From contig JAWKOD010000003.1 of NCBI GenBank assembly GCA_041391385.1, positions 372,001 to 436,000 of the forward strand: a DNA stretch of 64,000 nucleotides. Direction: 5' to 3'. Below are positions 33,441 to 42,381 of the stretch, piece after piece; the stretch's first letter is position 1; each line of letters starts with the position of its first letter. Source of the stretch: CANIGN01 sp041391385. Its GTDB lineage: Bacteria > Bdellovibrionota > UBA2428. Position numbers and translations under genes: made by a program. Under the pieces are notes generated by a model. It ran no database searches. It had not been told where the DNA came from and was given only the letters and a program-made list of their open reading frames with translations.

Positions 33441-35577
33441 AGGCTTCTGAGTTGTACTCTCGACCCAAGAAGTTTTTCACAAGCTCGCCCGCATTTTTTG
33501 CGTTCCCTTGAGAAAGCACCTCGGTGCGCCACTTCATACCGAGCTCGGGGTTGAGATAACCCTCGGCACTGTTCTTAAAGGCTTCAGAGCAATCTGCTGC
33601 CACAACAGCCGCCCACAAGTAAGAGTAATAACCCGCAGAATAGCCACCGGAGTTAATATGAGAAAAAGCCCCCACAAAACCCAAACCGTCAGGCATATCT
33701 ATCCAATAATCCTTCAACTTAGAATCAGAAAGCTTAATCATTTCTTCGAGGCCCAGATCAGAACTTTCAATATCACGGTTGTAGAGCGACCAATCTAGCT
33801 GCCCCAAAGCAATTTGCCTCATCCAACTATATCCTGTGCTAATTTTTCCAGAATCGTTTACCTTTTTAAGGATAGACTCGGGTAAAGGTTCGCCCGTTTC
33901 CTTGTGAGCAGACAACTGTGAAAGCACTTTATAGTCCGTGAGAAAATCTTCCATAATTTGAGAAGGAGTTTCTACAAAATCCCACGCAACTCCATCTATG
34001 GTGAGTGAAGCATGAGGCACGCTTGACACTAAAGAGTGCATCGCATGACCAAATTCATGGAAGAAAGTGCTCATCTCATCAAAGCTTAAGTAACTATCAG
34101 CTGCACCTTCGGCGATTGGGCGGAAGTTTGTAACAACTTGAACACTTGGCCTAAAGCTAATAGCCTCAACAATCTGCCCAGCAATTACCTGATTCATCCA
34201 GGCACCAGTACGTTTGCCTTGCTCGGCTCTTGCGAAAAGATCCAAGTAAAGCACACCTAAAAGCTTACCCGTACTCGAATCCTTTACAGAGTACAAATCC
34301 ACGCCAGGATACCAAGTATCATACTCGCCCTCGAAGCGAGAAAATTTTACGCCATAGACGGTTCCATAAACATCAAAAATCCCTTTTTTAACTTTTGCGA
34401 GCGGAAAATAATCCCTTAATGCCTCGGGGTCGTAATCAAATTCCGTTTTTTTAATGTGCTGTTCAATGTATGGAAGATCCCATGCTTGTAGGACTGCGTT
34501 TGGATCGCCGCTCAACTCTCTTTTAAGTGCTGTGAACTTTTCATTTTCTTTGGCTTTTATGGGCTCAAGCTTTTCAATCACTTGTGCATAGAGATCATCT
34601 ACACTCTCAGGTGTGCCTGCCATACGTCCATCTGTTTGATAAGCCGCCCAAGATTTGTAACCCAAAAGTTTTGCCAATTCTTTACGTTTATTCACAAGCA
34701 CAAGAGAAGAAGGCGTCGCCTCATCTCTTGCGTAGGAATAACGATTGATCCACGCTTTTTTACGTAAGGGTTCACTATCAGAATCTGTCATAATCGCGAA
34801 CCATACGTTTAAGTTTCCGCGAAGAACATTGTAGCCTTCGGGAGTTTCATATTTCTTTACCATTTCTTGGATATAGGTTGGCAAGCTCGCAACCTCTTCT
34901 TTAGAAAGTCGAAGCACCTTCTTCATTGCTTCAGAAAGTTGTGTTTCATATTCAGTTTTAGCCTTGGAGATTTCAGCATTTACCTCAGCAATTTTGACCT
35001 TTTCTTCTTCGGTTTTATTGGCACCGTTCTTTTTAAAAGCTCTTAGGTAATTTTCAACAAGTCTTGCATCATAGGAGTCTGAAGGAGGAACAAGAGCCGC
35101 AGCCTCTTCAAGTTTTTTATAAACATCTGAACGAAGAGCTTGCTCAGCAGCAAATTGCTCTAAGCGTGAAGCTGCATCATTCGCAGCATCTCGCAAAGAC
35201 TTTTCTCCCGCAAGACTTCCTACCACGCTCAAGCGATTCGCAATTTGACCAAAGTTTGCATCTGCAACATCTAAGGCCTTAAAGGTTGCTTTAAATGTGA
35301 GTTGCTCTTTTTTTAAGCCTGCTATGAGATCATATGCGTCCTGTTTAATTTTAAGAGCGCGCTGTTCTTCAAAAGCGATTTCTGCCTCAGACTTAACAAA
35401 GCTTGGCAATATTACGACTTGATCGCCCTCCAACAACCCCGTGGCCCTTGGACTCGGATCAACAGGAATAATCCCAGACGAGCTCTTTGCTTTTGAGCAC
35501 GCTGCCAAAAGGGCAATGAGGGCTAAAGTGTTAATTGAAAAATGCAAACGTAAATTTTTAAATAAATTTCTCATCAT
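33421..35577 (-). CDS. M3-family oligopeptidase lipoprotein
   Basis: 718 residues from the ATG at 35577 (an upstream ATG at 35589 would add four). A lipobox LLAAC at about residue 27 makes it a lipid-anchored exported enzyme, unlike the cytoplasmic oligopeptidase A/thimet group. The catalytic HEFGH is near residue 510 in STFFHEFGHAMHSLVS, with the downstream Glu motif ETPSQIMED. Gluzincins of this family cleave short peptides. Such exported M3 lipoproteins fit digestion of prey peptides in the periplasm. The 3-prime end overlaps the previous convergent gene by 20 bases. Confidence 0.9.
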   Translation of the reverse strand: MMRNLFKNLRLHFSINTLALIALLAACSKAKSSSGIIPVDPSPRATGLLEGDQVVILPSFVKSEAEIAFEEQRALKIKQDAYDLIAGLKKEQLTFKATFKALDVADANFGQIANRLSVVGSLAGEKSLRDAANDAASRLEQFAAEQALRSDVYKKLEEAAALVPPSDSYDARLVENYLRAFKKNGANKTEEEKVKIAEVNAEISKAKTEYETQLSEAMKKVLRLSKEEVASLPTYIQEMVKKYETPEGYNVLRGNLNVWFAIMTDSDSEPLRKKAWINRYSYARDEATPSSLVLVNKRKELAKLLGYKSWAAYQTDGRMAGTPESVDDLYAQVIEKLEPIKAKENEKFTALKRELSGDPNAVLQAWDLPYIEQHIKKTEFDYDPEALRDYFPLAKVKKGIFDVYGTVYGVKFSRFEGEYDTWYPGVDLYSVKDSSTGKLLGVLYLDLFARAEQGKRTGAWMNQVIAGQIVEAISFRPSVQVVTNFRPIAEGAADSYLSFDEMSTFFHEFGHAMHSLVSSVPHASLTIDGVAWDFVETPSQIMEDFLTDYKVLSQLSAHKETGEPLPESILKKVNDSGKISTGYSWMRQIALGQLDWSLYNRDIESSDLGLEEMIKLSDSKLKDYWIDMPDGLGFVGAFSHINSGGYSAGYYSYLWAAVVAADCSEAFKNSAEGYLNPELGMKWRTEVLSQGNAKNAGELVKNFLGREYNSEAFIRSLQ

Positions 35578-35649
35578 TATCTGCCCCATGGACTAAACCC
35601 ACGTGGCAATGGGGTCAATTTATATCGCCTTACAACTAAGCGGCTAAGC

Positions 35650-36954
35650 CTATGGGCTCAACCTATAAAGCATACGGGGGAATGGAATACATTCTCTGAT
35701 GTGCTCAACACCACATATCCACGCTGTGAGCCGTTCTATACCTAATCCGAATCCTGCATGGGGCACCGAGCCATAGCGACGCAAGTCCAAATACCATTCA
35801 AAAACTTTTGGGTCTAAACCATGCTCTGCAATTTTTTTCTCGAGCACACCGATACGCTCTTCACGCTGACCGCCCCCAATAATTTCTCCGTATCCTTCAG
35901 GTGCAAGCATATCAACGGAACAAGTATAGGTAGGATCCGTAGGATCTTCTTTCATATAGAAAGCTTTTATGGCTGTGGGAAATCCATGCACAAAAACTGG
36001 ACCATCGAATTTATTTGCAAGGATGGTTTCATCCCCACCTCCAAAGTCCATTCCCATTTTAAATCCGTCTTTACTTTCTTTTTCCAAAATCGCAGCCGCC
36101 TCAGTGTAATGAATTCTTGGGAAGGGGGCTTTGATTTTTTCAAGCTTAGCTGTGTCGCGCTCTAGAGCTTCAAGTTCGCGCGCACGATTTCTTAAAACGC
36201 TTTGAACGATATAAGCAACCATTTGCTCAGAGAGTTCCATCACGCCATTCACATCCATATAAGCCACTTCGGGTTCTAACATCCAAAATTCCGTGAGGTG
36301 TCTACGCGTTTTAGATTTCTCAGCACGAAAAGTCGGTCCAAAAACATAAGCTTTACCAAAGGCCATTGCGCCCGCCTCGCCGTAGAGTTGCCCACTCTGC
36401 GTGAGATAGGCTTTGGCATCATCAAAGTAATTCACTTCAAAAAGATTTGTTGTTCCCTCACACGCGTTAGGAGTAAAGATGGGAGCATCAAACGCCACAA
36501 AACCTCTTTCATCAAAAAAGCGTCTTGCTGCGTGAATAATCTCAGAACGAATCCTTAAAATGGCATGCTGCCTTTTGGAGCGAATCCACAAATGTCTGTT
36601 GTCTTGCAAAAAAGCGGGGCCATGTTCTTTAGGAGAAATAGGATAATCAACACTCGTGCCTACAATTTCAAAACTCTGACCGGCAATTTCAAAACCACCA
36701 GGGGCCTTAGGAGCTGAAACAACTTTGCCCTGAACAATCACGGCAGTTTCTTGCGTAAGCTTTTCAAAATTATTAACAGAACCTTCGTCGCAGCCGCCCT
36801 TAAAAAAGACAACCTGCATCAGGCCTGTTCCATCTCGGAACATCAAAAATTTAACTTTTCCACTGGATCGAACATTATAAACCCAGCCCTTAAGCGTAAT
36901 GTCGCTTTCAACGGGGACCTTGCCAGTAAAAATATCTTCTATATACGTATGCAT
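35650..36954 (-). CDS. asnS: Asparaginyl-tRNA synthetase
   Basis: 434 residues. The N-terminal OB anticodon domain starts VKGWVYNVRSSGKVKFLMFRD-like (here GWVYNVRSSG), and the class II catalytic core has motif 2 FGPTFRAEKSKTRRHLTEFWMLE, and motif 3 GFGLGIERL near the C-terminus. Length and motif set match AsnS, not AspS, which is about 590 residues. ATG; the gene is 30 bases from the divergent small membrane protein. Confidence 0.95.
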   Translation of the reverse strand: MHTYIEDIFTGKVPVESDITLKGWVYNVRSSGKVKFLMFRDGTGLMQVVFFKGGCDEGSVNNFEKLTQETAVIVQGKVVSAPKAPGGFEIAGQSFEIVGTSVDYPISPKEHGPAFLQDNRHLWIRSKRQHAILRIRSEIIHAARRFFDERGFVAFDAPIFTPNACEGTTNLFEVNYFDDAKAYLTQSGQLYGEAGAMAFGKAYVFGPTFRAEKSKTRRHLTEFWMLEPEVAYMDVNGVMELSEQMVAYIVQSVLRNRARELEALERDTAKLEKIKAPFPRIHYTEAAAILEKESKDGFKMGMDFGGGDETILANKFDGPVFVHGFPTAIKAFYMKEDPTDPTYTCSVDMLAPEGYGEIIGGGQREERIGVLEKKIAEHGLDPKVFEWYLDLRRYGSVPHAGFGLGIERLTAWICGVEHIRECIPFPRMLYRLSP

Positions 36955-36984
36955 GACTCTCTCTTTTAGCGGATCATAGCTATA

Positions 36985-37221
36985 ATGACACCTATGGGAG
37001 TTTTGAAATTTTTAGGCCAAACACTTTTTTTCTTTATTATTCTGACGCTCATCGGGCAACTCCGATGGAATGGGCTAAGCCTTGAGAATTATTACCATCA
37101 ATCTGTGAACTCTAGGAGCTTCCAAAAAAGCTGGGCTACCGCAACAGCGCCTTTTCAATGGGTTGGGGAACGTTTTGGACTTACTCGCGAGACGAGTCGC
37201 CCTTCTCATGCACGTTACTAA
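36985..37221 (+). CDS. Small single-helix membrane protein
   Basis: 78 residues; one hydrophobic helix (about 8-25, FLGQTLFFFIILTLIG) after a short N-terminus, then a polar region. ATGs at 36985 and 36994 both fit; the second loses only three residues. No family recognised, and the coding evidence is the clean signal-anchor and its place in the asnS divergent region. Confidence 0.45.
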   Translation: MTPMGVLKFLGQTLFFFIILTLIGQLRWNGLSLENYYHQSVNSRSFQKSWATATAPFQWVGERFGLTRETSRPSHARY

Positions 37222-37261
37222 TTTGATTTTTCTTTGTGGATACTAATAAGTGAACTTGGCG

Positions 37262-37567
37262 CTACAAATGGCTCGCTGCGGCCGCCGGAGCAGCGCCTGC
37301 CGTAATTCCAGACCCCGCCGTAGCTGCATTCACATGAAGCCTTGCGTAGTTATCACAAGCACTCCCTTTAGATACACTCTTTGCAATAATTTGCTCAGCA
37401 CAACCACAGCTTAAGAATTGAGTTCCAACTCCTTCTCCGGTTACAGAGTTACTTGCTTGATAGCCTCCGTTATAAGCAGCAAGGTTTTGATTTTGAAACG
37501 CAAACGTTGCATGTGCAGACTGGGCCATTAAGAAAAGAGATAAAAATGTTATTCCAAAAATCCTCAT
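37262..37567 (-). CDS. Small secreted Ala/Gly-rich protein (101 aa)
   Basis: 101 residues with a signal peptide (about 1-20, MAQSAHA). The mature part is Asn/Gly/Ala-rich with FLSCGCAEQ and GSACDNYARL, so a disulfide is possible, and the C-terminus is a run of alanines. The hit-locus protein Bd0108 of Bdellovibrio is also about 101 residues and secreted; this small secreted protein lies 1.6 kb from the YD-repeat gene and is a second candidate to compare with it. It converges with the preceding gene 40 bases away. No homology can be tested here. Confidence 0.6.
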   Translation of the reverse strand: MRIFGITFLSLFLMAQSAHATFAFQNQNLAAYNGGYQASNSVTGEGVGTQFLSCGCAEQIIAKSVSKGSACDNYARLHVNAATAGSGITAGAAPAAAASHL

Positions 37568-37630
37568 AAATTCAACTCAACTATGAGGATGCAGCTTTCG
37601 TGCCGAGTGCGAAATAAGCCCAGATGCCTC

Positions 37631-37666
37631 TTAACAATGTTAATAACAAAGTTAAGGCTTGGTTAA
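37631..37666. promoter_or_regulatory. Three GTTAA boxes and a TTAACA-N-TGTTAA palindrome
   Basis: TTAACAATGTTAA (37631-37643) is a 13-base palindrome. GTTAA words at 37639, 37651 and 37662 have spacings of 12 and 11 bases. The identical palindrome (other strand) lies upstream of cpaB at 47304-47316, and a similar GTTAA-N6-GTTAA pair precedes the first pilin gene. The spacing is that of helical-phase direct repeats bound by OmpR/PhoB-type regulators (inference). Confidence 0.4.
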
Positions 37667-37668
37667 GG

Positions 37669-37685
37669 TGTCTAGACTTTAGACA
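37669..37685. promoter_or_regulatory. TGTCTA-N5-TAGACA palindrome
   Basis: Inverted repeat TGTCTA GACTT TAGACA in the divergent gap between the secreted 101-aa gene and the Pro/Thr-rich lipoprotein gene. It matches 15 of 17 bases of the minus-strand palindrome at 61922-61938. Since both neighbouring genes start here, an operator is likelier than a terminator. Confidence 0.5.
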
Positions 37686-37771
37686 AATGACTGTTTGAAC
37701 TTTACACACTTCAGCGATTTCGGCTTAAAAATTAACCCTATTTTTAGCCAATAAAGAAGACAATAAGAAAA

Positions 37772-39073
37772 GTGCGTTTGGGGGTATGGTCTCTGCTTTT
37801 ATTGGGCGTCCCAGCCTGTGGGACTTTGGCTAAAAAGCCACAGCAAGGTGCTGCCAGCAATGCTACGTCAGCAGCAACTGTCGCCCCTCAAACATCAAGC
37901 CCTTCAAGCACAAACACCACAAGCTCCCTCAGGAGCATGCTAGAGCGAAAAGGTCGCGTAAAGAAGCAAGCCCCTCAAAACCCAAAAGCCAAGGCTAATT
38001 CCAGCAGTAGCTTTAGAGGCTCAGTTCAAAGAGCGAGTAACTTCGCATCACAAACAGAAAGCCCCGCAAGATCCACGGATCAAAGTTTACCCATTAACAA
38101 TCCCGATCTTTTTTTGAGTGTAAAAAAAGCCCCCCTTCTGCGCAAAACTGTGACCCAAGACTCGCACATACCGAGTGTGCCTCGCAGCACTCCCGCTATA
38201 CCGAGCTTTAGCCCCACACCGCCAGCACCTCCATTACCTGCACCCATAGCAAATATTCCACCGACACCAATACCGACTTCTGCTCCTCAACAAATTGCTA
38301 AAACTCAACCCACTCCGACTCCTGTAGCTGCGCCCGAGAGATTCCTCGCCACGCCTCCAGAAGAAGAAAAGAAAAAAGAAACTCCCTGTCTCGATGCCTG
38401 CAATGAATTCTTAGAATCCTACGAAAACCATCCCATGGTCGATAGAATTGAAAAACGAAGTGATGACACCTCAGTCTTCGCACTTCACTTAAGTGAAAGT
38501 TCAGGAATTCTATGGGCCGAAGAAGCCACTTTACAAGATCCATCTAAATCAAAACGATTAGCTTTTTTAGAAGCGTGTAAGAACGAAGTCACGACAAAGA
38601 TCGACACCCTTGATAGGCATTACAATAAAATTATTTTCCGAAGCGTTGGCAGTCCCAATGCACAAATGGCAGAAGAAATAAAAGAATGCAAAGCCAATAT
38701 GCTTACAGCCTCAAGAACGGGTCTCCAAGGAAGCGACAGAGCCGTTGCCTCATCAGGAAGACCTACAAAAATACCTTCTGGCGCTAGTGGTAGCGGAGGA
38801 GCTTCAAGAGGAGGCACTCGACACGTAGTTATGCATCCTCGTTTTTTTGATACATCTTACACAGGTCATCGTACCGTCTCAGATACGACCTATTCACCCT
38901 CAGGCGCAGTAGAGTCACACAAGACCTTTGATGAAAGTGGCAAAGTTACCTCAACGACACCGCCTGCAAGTGGTACATCTGGCGCAACCACAGCCACACC
39001 CAGCGCAGCAACGACTACTCCCACAACAGCAGCACCAGCAACAACAGCGCCTGCCTCAACGCCTTCTAGTTAA
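37772..39073 (+). CDS. Pro/Thr/Ser-rich lipoprotein
   Basis: 433 residues from a GTG start. The lipobox is GVPAC (Cys16). Low-complexity stretches rich in Pro/Thr/Ser/Ala (for example TPPAPPLPAP, TPIPTSAP and at the C-terminus TTTPTTAAPATTA) flank a globular region with EFLESYENHPMVDRI and HRTVSDTTYSP. This looks like a surface-exposed, extended lipoprotein spanning the periplasm or wall, with an adhesive tail. No family is recognised. Its 3-prime end is followed by a REP-like element separating it from the hit-like gene pair. Confidence 0.75.
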   Translation: MRLGVWSLLLLGVPACGTLAKKPQQGAASNATSAATVAPQTSSPSSTNTTSSLRSMLERKGRVKKQAPQNPKAKANSSSSFRGSVQRASNFASQTESPARSTDQSLPINNPDLFLSVKKAPLLRKTVTQDSHIPSVPRSTPAIPSFSPTPPAPPLPAPIANIPPTPIPTSAPQQIAKTQPTPTPVAAPERFLATPPEEEKKKETPCLDACNEFLESYENHPMVDRIEKRSDDTSVFALHLSESSGILWAEEATLQDPSKSKRLAFLEACKNEVTTKIDTLDRHYNKIIFRSVGSPNAQMAEEIKECKANMLTASRTGLQGSDRAVASSGRPTKIPSGASGSGGASRGGTRHVVMHPRFFDTSYTGHRTVSDTTYSPSGAVESHKTFDESGKVTSTTPPASGTSGATTATPSAATTTPTTAAPATTAPASTPSS

Positions 39074-39090
39074 TATATAAACTTCAATGC

Positions 39091-39135
39091 AAAAAAGGTA
39101 GCGGGCATCTGCCCAAAAGGTCTCTGACGCCTTTT
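39091..39135 (+). repeat. REP-like extragenic element, copy 2
   Basis: 45 bases, AAAAAAGGTAGCGGGCA to CGCCTTTT. GGGC-ATCT-GCCC forms a stem, and a second hairpin AAAAGG-TCTCTGACG-CCTTTT follows. It lies between the stops of convergent genes and could also act as a bidirectional terminator. Copy 1 is at 24114-24155; the core matches apart from five or six bases and one indel. Confidence 0.7.
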
Positions 39136-39138
39136 GGA

Positions 39139-39405
39139 TTACTGCTGGAATATTTGTGTTCCGTGTACGCCTTGAATGTATTGCTGCTGATTAAGCTGCA
39201 TCATTTGTTGATTTAAGGGCGCTTGCATAGGTTGAACCTGTACAGGACAAGCCTGACCATTTGCCATATTGCCCACGAGTTCACCCGTTGAAAGCTGACT
39301 TGGAAACACGCCCTGTTGTTGAGCGTAACGAGGATCATATGTCTGCATCAAAGCAAAAGATAAGCTTGTTGAAAGAAGCCCGAGTGCGAGAAATAGTTTT
39401 TTCAT
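39139..39405 (-). CDS. Small secreted Gln-rich protein, candidate hit-locus (Bd0108-like) partner
   Basis: 88 residues with signal peptide MKKLFLALGLLSTSLSFA, then a Gln-rich mature part (NQQMMQLNQQQY) with one cysteine. Its ATG overlaps the stop of the YD-repeat gene (TAATG), so the two are translated together. In Bdellovibrio bacteriovorus the hit-locus protein Bd0108 (101 aa, secreted) interacts with the YD-repeat protein Bd0109, and both lie beside type IVb pilus genes. Gene order, exported small partner and YD-repeat neighbour all match here. The sequence of Bd0108 was not compared, so this is inference from context. Confidence 0.6.
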   Translation of the reverse strand: MKKLFLALGLLSTSLSFALMQTYDPRYAQQQGVFPSQLSTGELVGNMANGQACPVQVQPMQAPLNQQMMQLNQQQYIQGVHGTQIFQQ

Positions 39406-41018
39406 TAAATAGCCGCTCCTTCTACGCTAAGACTTACTCCTGAAGGTTGAATGATCTCCAAAACCCTTTGAAAGGTTCCGTAAATTCTTTGAGTAGTATT
39501 TATCTCATTTTGCGAAGCTAAACTTCTACCCGAAGCATTCAACAATTCCTTTAACTGGCCATTCGGAAAATAAGCCATCTTAATGAGAGACTCCTTACCG
39601 TTGTAATTGCGCTCTTTAACCTCTACGGGCAAACCGTCTGAGTTATACCTAAAGAACAACTTGCGAGTGCTTGCTGTCTTTTTCGCTAATGGACTTTCGT
39701 TGACGACTGTAATTCTCCCTTGAACATCATACGTAAAATCCAACTTAAGTTTTTCTTTATAATCCTTAGCTGATGCTAAGTTTTGACGGGCATCGTAAAC
39801 ATATTCGATTTTTCCACCAGCTTTTTCTAGCGTAGCAATCTTTTTGTTTACAGGATTGTAAGCAATTGAAATAGCAGAGCCATTCGGAAGAAGTTTTTTC
39901 TTTAAACTTCCATCAGCATAGTACTCAAAACGAGTTACGCTTCTTTTTCCAGACGGCTGTGTCCATGCAAGGTTCTTAGCAGGGTTTGTTATATTACGCC
40001 CGACTGCCCACTGCGTAATTGAGAGTGGTGTGCCACAACATTCAGTGAGAAGAGTTTCCGTTGCTTCGGTGTTATAAGTGGAAACTGTACGATACGCATA
40101 TCGAGTTCCATCTTTTTTCTTTCTAAACTCATACCAAAACTGCGCCTTATCTTCTTTGCCCGTACTGTCTTTACGAGCAACAATAGTCCCAAATTTATTC
40201 TCAGGATTGAGTGTGTCAGTAAAATAATCGTAGGCGATGGTCGATCCGTCTACATCTTTAAAATTCGTAATGAGATCTCTAATCTTGTTGTAGGCCATAG
40301 TCTTGGTTGACCCATTACCATAAGCAATCTTCGTCATATTGTGCTCGTCATCATAGGCATAGTCATAACGTGCCCCATCCATAGTGGTCGCTTTTACGAG
40401 ATCACCCTTAGGCGTATAGCTATAGGTTGATTTTTTACCTGAGTAACTAATGGATTCAATACGAGGAAAGCCACCGTAATCTTTTGTTTTAACCAAAATC
40501 TGGTTATTAAAATTGTCCTTAAGCATTTTAAGGTTTCCTTTGTTGTAAACAAACTCAACAAAGTTTCGGTTTCCATCCTGTAATTTAACAAGTTGGCCCA
40601 CATAATTAAAAACCAAATTCTTCCCTGTGTTGCCTTGGAAGTTATAGGTATAAGTTTTTGCTGTTTTTCCACTTCGTTTAATATATTGAGCACCTAAGCT
40701 TGTATTTTCCCAAACACCTAGACCCTTAGGAACAAACTTAAGGACATTACCGCCGCCACCTTCAAAATAAACAATTTCACTCGGTTCAACTTTGATGTAA
40801 GAATCAATCTCACTTGACCAACCCACGCCAAACTTGCCAGGAATAAAACTCGATCGACTATTATAAGTGCGAGTTATTTCAATCGGTAATCCTGCTGTAA
40901 ATACTACAAAGTCTGTATACGTAACGTAAAAATTTCCGTTATTTACGTTCACACCAGACCAAGCGTTTGTTAATGCAAAAAGGAATCCAAAAACTAAGAG
41001 TTTTCTGAGTGCACTCAT
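39405..41018 (-). CDS. RHS/YD-repeat protein, candidate Bd0109-type hit-locus protein
   Basis: 537 residues from the ATG at 41018, which gives a signal peptide (LVFGFLFALTNAWS); a longer frame starts 24 codons upstream. The N-terminal module has GLPIEITRTYNSRS and GKFGVGWSSEID (Rhs N-terminal type), followed by YD repeats such as DGARYDYAYDDEHNM, GKIEYVYDARQNL and LKLDFTYDVQGR. It ends shortly after the repeats and lacks a variable toxin end, so it is not a contact-dependent toxin. Position beside the Tad genes, and coupling to the small secreted gene, mirror Bd0109, which is reported to bind Bd0108 and regulate pili. Confidence 0.7.
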   Translation of the reverse strand: MSALRKLLVFGFLFALTNAWSGVNVNNGNFYVTYTDFVVFTAGLPIEITRTYNSRSSFIPGKFGVGWSSEIDSYIKVEPSEIVYFEGGGGNVLKFVPKGLGVWENTSLGAQYIKRSGKTAKTYTYNFQGNTGKNLVFNYVGQLVKLQDGNRNFVEFVYNKGNLKMLKDNFNNQILVKTKDYGGFPRIESISYSGKKSTYSYTPKGDLVKATTMDGARYDYAYDDEHNMTKIAYGNGSTKTMAYNKIRDLITNFKDVDGSTIAYDYFTDTLNPENKFGTIVARKDSTGKEDKAQFWYEFRKKKDGTRYAYRTVSTYNTEATETLLTECCGTPLSITQWAVGRNITNPAKNLAWTQPSGKRSVTRFEYYADGSLKKKLLPNGSAISIAYNPVNKKIATLEKAGGKIEYVYDARQNLASAKDYKEKLKLDFTYDVQGRITVVNESPLAKKTASTRKLFFRYNSDGLPVEVKERNYNGKESLIKMAYFPNGQLKELLNASGRSLASQNEINTTQRIYGTFQRVLEIIQPSGVSLSVEGAAI

Positions 41019-41136
41019 GCTTAAAGTTTGCCACAAGTGCTCTACAAGCGGTGTCAAAAATTGGGCAAGAAGAGCGCAAACGAGGCCCAAAAGCCCCAGA
41101 GAGGCCTTTAATGAATATTGCCAAAACTTAAGTCAT

Positions 41137-41152
41137 TTTTTTACGTAAAAAA
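41137..41152. promoter_or_regulatory. TTTTTTACGTAAAAAA palindrome
   Basis: A perfect 16-base palindrome in the gap between the divergent YD-repeat gene and the small 41229 gene. It could bind a dimeric regulator or be a bent A/T tract within the promoter region. Confidence 0.35.
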
Positions 41153-41228
41153 GCCCCCTTAAAATCTCTTAATAAAGTATTTGACTGGGCGAGTCATGGC
41201 TCTTAATATTCCACCTAGGTGCAAAACA

Positions 41229-41510
41229 ATGTTTAACAGATACGACGAACTCTACCTCAAGAAAACTTACAACACTCACGACTACCACTTCGAATTTGGA
41301 CACACTCAAAAAGAACAGGCCCAGGAAAGCTTACTCGAAGAACTTGCACAAATAGAATCAAACGCCATACGCACTAAATTAAAAAAAACAAACTCAGGCG
41401 AAAATCTCATCAAGCAAAGCGCAGCCGCCCTCATGCTAAGCAGGCTTAGCGGAAACACAAAAAATATCGCACTAGAATATCTAGGCAACGTTTTCGATAA
41501 GTTATCTTAA
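41229..41510 (+). CDS. Small Lys/Glu-rich protein of unknown function
   Basis: 93 residues from the ATG at 41229, chosen because AGGTG lies seven bases upstream; an ATG at 41196 and a TTG at 41181 are alternatives. The N-terminal MFNRYDELYLKKTY is followed by helical, charged sequence (QEQAQESLLEELAQIE) and an Ala/Leu-rich end. No family recognised. It converges on tadB with an AT-rich TTAAG/CTTAA hairpin spanning the stops. Confidence 0.5.
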   Translation: MFNRYDELYLKKTYNTHDYHFEFGHTQKEQAQESLLEELAQIESNAIRTKLKKTNSGENLIKQSAAALMLSRLSGNTKNIALEYLGNVFDKLS

Positions 41511-41517
41511 GGTTTTC

Positions 41518-42381
41518 TTAAACTTTAATTTGAACCATGCGGTTGATGATATAGAGCCCCGCTGCAACCAACGCCAACACTACGAGCACGATAAAAAAAC
41601 CGGGAATGGTCGTAAACAAGGGACGTATAAACTCTGGATCAATAATAAACATCATCCCAGCTGTACCAAAGGGAACCATGCCCACAATAAGACCTGCCGT
41701 ACGCCCCTGTGCTGTGAGGGCATCAATTTTTTTGGCTAACTTCATACGTTCTCGAATTGTTTTAACAATAGTATCAAAAGTTTCGGCCATGTTACCGCCA
41801 GTCTCACGTAAGATATTTACACTCGTTGAAAAAATGTAAATCTCTTCTGTGTTAATTCGTTTAGCCATATTCTCAAAAGCAGCCTCTAGGGGAACGCCGA
41901 TTCTGTTTTGGTCTAAGACAAGACCGAATTCTTGGCTCACTGGTGCCGGCATTTCATCTACGACAATTTGTAACGTCTGCGGAACGTTTAAACCCGAACG
42001 TAGGCCGTTTGCCATAAGAGTCAGGGCATCTACCATTTGAGTCGTAAAACGAGCAATTCGCCTTTTCTTGACTATGGTCTTAGCCAAAATCAAAGGGATT
42101 CGAATACCGAAGAAAAAAAGCACAACTGCCGTAACAACACCCAAGATCAAACCTGGCATTACAATAAAAGTCAGTATTCCTAGAACAAAGCCCCATATGA
42201 GGATTTCTTTTAAAACCTCAGCTTCACTTTTTAACTTAAATAAATCTTCATACTCTTTTTTGAGTGTATCGCGTGTGCCTAAAATTTTACCGCGCCAAAT
42301 GATTTCTTCCCATGTAGCAAAAGGTAAATAAGCAGCTAGAAAAAAACAAAAGCCCGATGCTACTATGACGGCTACGTTCAC
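41518..42381 (-). CDS. tadB: Tad pilus inner-membrane protein TadB
   Basis: 287 residues with the type II secretion F (GspF-like) helix and membrane pattern: MVDALTLMANGLRSGLNVPQTL, then 'NILRETGGNMAETFDTIV' and 'RTAGLIVGMVPFGTAGM', with membrane helices at both ends. TadB and TadC form the inner-membrane platform for TadA-driven pilus assembly. Only one such protein is seen in the window; a tadC was not found. GTG start overlapping the cpaF stop by four bases (GTGA). Last gene of the Tad unit here, transcribed toward the low end. Confidence 0.88.
   Translation of the reverse strand: MNVAVIVASGFCFFLAAYLPFATWEEIIWRGKILGTRDTLKKEYEDLFKLKSEAEVLKEILIWGFVLGILTFIVMPGLILGVVTAVVLFFFGIRIPLILAKTIVKKRRIARFTTQMVDALTLMANGLRSGLNVPQTLQIVVDEMPAPVSQEFGLVLDQNRIGVPLEAAFENMAKRINTEEIYIFSTSVNILRETGGNMAETFDTIVKTIRERMKLAKKIDALTAQGRTAGLIVGMVPFGTAGMMFIIDPEFIRPLFTTIPGFFIVLVVLALVAAGLYIINRMVQIKV

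Noticed and set aside
39405..41018. YD-repeat gene as a contact-dependent toxin with an immunity protein next to it
   Set aside because: No variable toxin C-terminus follows the repeats, and the small neighbour has a signal peptide rather than cytoplasmic immunity features.
41507..41521. TTAAG-N5-CTTAA hairpin between the 41229 gene and tadB
   Set aside because: The stem is AT-only and overlaps both stop codons; too weak to call a terminator.
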